Assembly: GCA_020850455.1 (NCBI GenBank)
Contig: JADZEQ010000001.1
Coordinates: forward strand, 186,001-250,000
Length of the DNA stretch: 64,000 nucleotides
Reading direction: 5' to 3'
Origin: Sphingomonadaceae bacterium
GTDB taxonomy: Bacteria > Pseudomonadota > Alphaproteobacteria > Sphingomonadales > Sphingomonadaceae
The translations under genes and the position numbers were made by a program. This document shows, one piece after another, positions 63,285-64,000 of this stretch (its first letter is position 1; each line of letters begins with the position of its first letter). The notes beneath the pieces were generated by a model. That model ran no database searches. It saw only the letters and a list, made by a program, of their open reading frames with translations, and was not told the DNA's origin.

Positions 63285-64000
63285 ATGTCCATGATCGTCA
63301 TCGCCATCGCGTGCGGCCTTATCGCCGTGCTCTATGGCATCGTCACCAGCCAAAGGGTGCTCAAATCATCCGCCGGCAATGAAAAAATGCAGGATATTGC
63401 TGCTGCCATTCAAGAAGGGGCCAAGGCCTATCTGGGCCGGCAATATCGCACCATCGCCATCGTCGGCGTGGTGGTTGCGGTGATTGTTGCGCTCGCGCTC
63501 AACGTCACATCGGCGGTCGGCTTTGTGCTGGGTGCGGTGCTGTCGGGTGCGGCGGGCTATATCGGCATGAATATTTCGGTGCGCGCCAACGTCCGCACCG
63601 CCGCTGCTGCACAACAGGGTTTGCAGCAGGGGCTGACCATGGCGTTCAACGCCGGGGCGATCACCGGCATGCTGGTGGCGGGCCTCGCCCTCCTCGCTAT
63701 TGCGGGCTTTTTCTATTATATGACGGCGGTTGCCGGCCAAGCGGCGAACAGCCGTGAAGTGGTCGATGCGCTCGTTGCGCTCGCCTTTGGCGCATCGCTG
63801 ATTTCGATCTTCGCGCGTCTGGGCGGCGGCATTTTCACCAAGGCTGCCGACGTCGGTGCCGACTTGGTCGGCAAGGTCGAAGCGGGCATCCCCGAAGATG
63901 ATCCACGCAACCCCGCCGTGATTGCCGATAATGTCGGCGACAATGTCGGTGACTGCGCGGGCATGGCGGCTGACCTTTTCGAAACCTATGTCGTCACCGT
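63285..64000 (+). CDS. hppA: Membrane-bound proton-translocating pyrophosphatase, N-terminal part (cut by window end)
   Basis: About 238 residues are visible. The protein starts [18 protein letters not shown], followed by [30 protein letters not shown] and several membrane helices. [56 protein letters not shown] is the pyrophosphate-binding core of H+-PPases. It couples PPi hydrolysis to ion pumping. The residue that separates K+-dependent from K+-independent forms lies beyond the window, so the subtype is open. Confidence 0.96.
   Translation, partial: MSMIVIAIACGLIAVLYGIVTSQRVLKSSAGNEKMQDIAAAIQEGAKAYLGRQYRTIAIVGVVVAVIVALALNVTSAVGFVLGAVLSGAAGYIGMNISVRANVRTAAAAQQGLQQGLTMAFNAGAITGMLVAGLALLAIAGFFYYMTAVAGQAANSREVVDALVALAFGASLISIFARLGGGIFTKAADVGADLVGKVEAGIPEDDPRNPAVIADNVGDNVGDCAGMAADLFETYVVT

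Overview
The window looks like a chromosomal core segment of a GC-rich alphaproteobacterium of the Sphingomonadales. The grounds are two large TonB-dependent receptors with sphingomonad-like plug regions, a UPF0262 protein, the split hrcA-grpE and dnaK-dnaJ loci, a class II DAHP synthase, a GAAC-N7-GAAC LexA box of alphaproteobacterial type, and dense gene packing with many ATGA or TAATG overlaps. There is no phage, insertion sequence, CRISPR array or obvious genomic island. Both edges cut genes: rplI on the left and the membrane pyrophosphatase hppA on the right.

Region by region: 1-6.3 kb holds the end of rplI, folE, a TonB receptor with a long leader, the SdhAF4-type gene and an RsmB-type rRNA methyltransferase. 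6.2-12.2 kb has dnaB, then a co-directional run of UPF0262, a GH25-like protein, cdd, dcd, a saccharopine-dehydrogenase-like oxidoreductase and a hotdog thioesterase. 12.2-15.3 kb holds an EF-hand protein with a two-component system, and tRNA-Gly(TCC) next to a duplicated tRNA tail. 15.3-20.1 kb holds a CPBP protease, SOS-controlled dinB, an acyl-CoA dehydrogenase and a Sua5/TsaC enzyme. 20-26.5 kb is a leftward series: rph-rdgB-hemW-xerC-M48 protease-msrA-galU-lipoprotein.

26.6-35.5 kb is the heat-shock region (hrcA-grpE, dnaK-dnaJ). Interspersed there are a PH-domain membrane protein, a bacterial indoleamine 2,3-dioxygenase, an HExxH protein, a PCuAC copper chaperone and a secreted metallo-beta-lactamase-fold hydrolase. 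35.5-43.8 kb has class II DAHP synthase, a second TonB receptor with a Gly/Pro-rich insert, a Popeye-like membrane cNMP-binding protein, and an aldehyde dehydrogenase/acetolactate synthase pair. 43.9-48.5 kb encodes a CobS-type AAA+ ATPase and a CobT-type VWA protein flanking an acidic membrane protein, with no cobN. 48.6-52.4 kb is a tightly coupled TetR-led operon of small detoxification-type proteins. 52.4-64 kb has an S9 peptidase, a J-domain protein, bolA, an alpha/beta hydrolase, an LtrA-like protein, a DUF2332 protein, hisG-hisD-nusB-thiL and the start of hppA.

The genes most worth attention are the CobS/acidic protein/CobT triad, the TetR operon with its palindromic operator, the IDO gene with a perfect 22-bp palindrome upstream, the hydrolase gene with a BlaI/CopY-like dyad, and the membrane cNMP-binding protein. 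Most of the rest is ordinary housekeeping. All calls were made by eye from sequence motifs; no database search was run.
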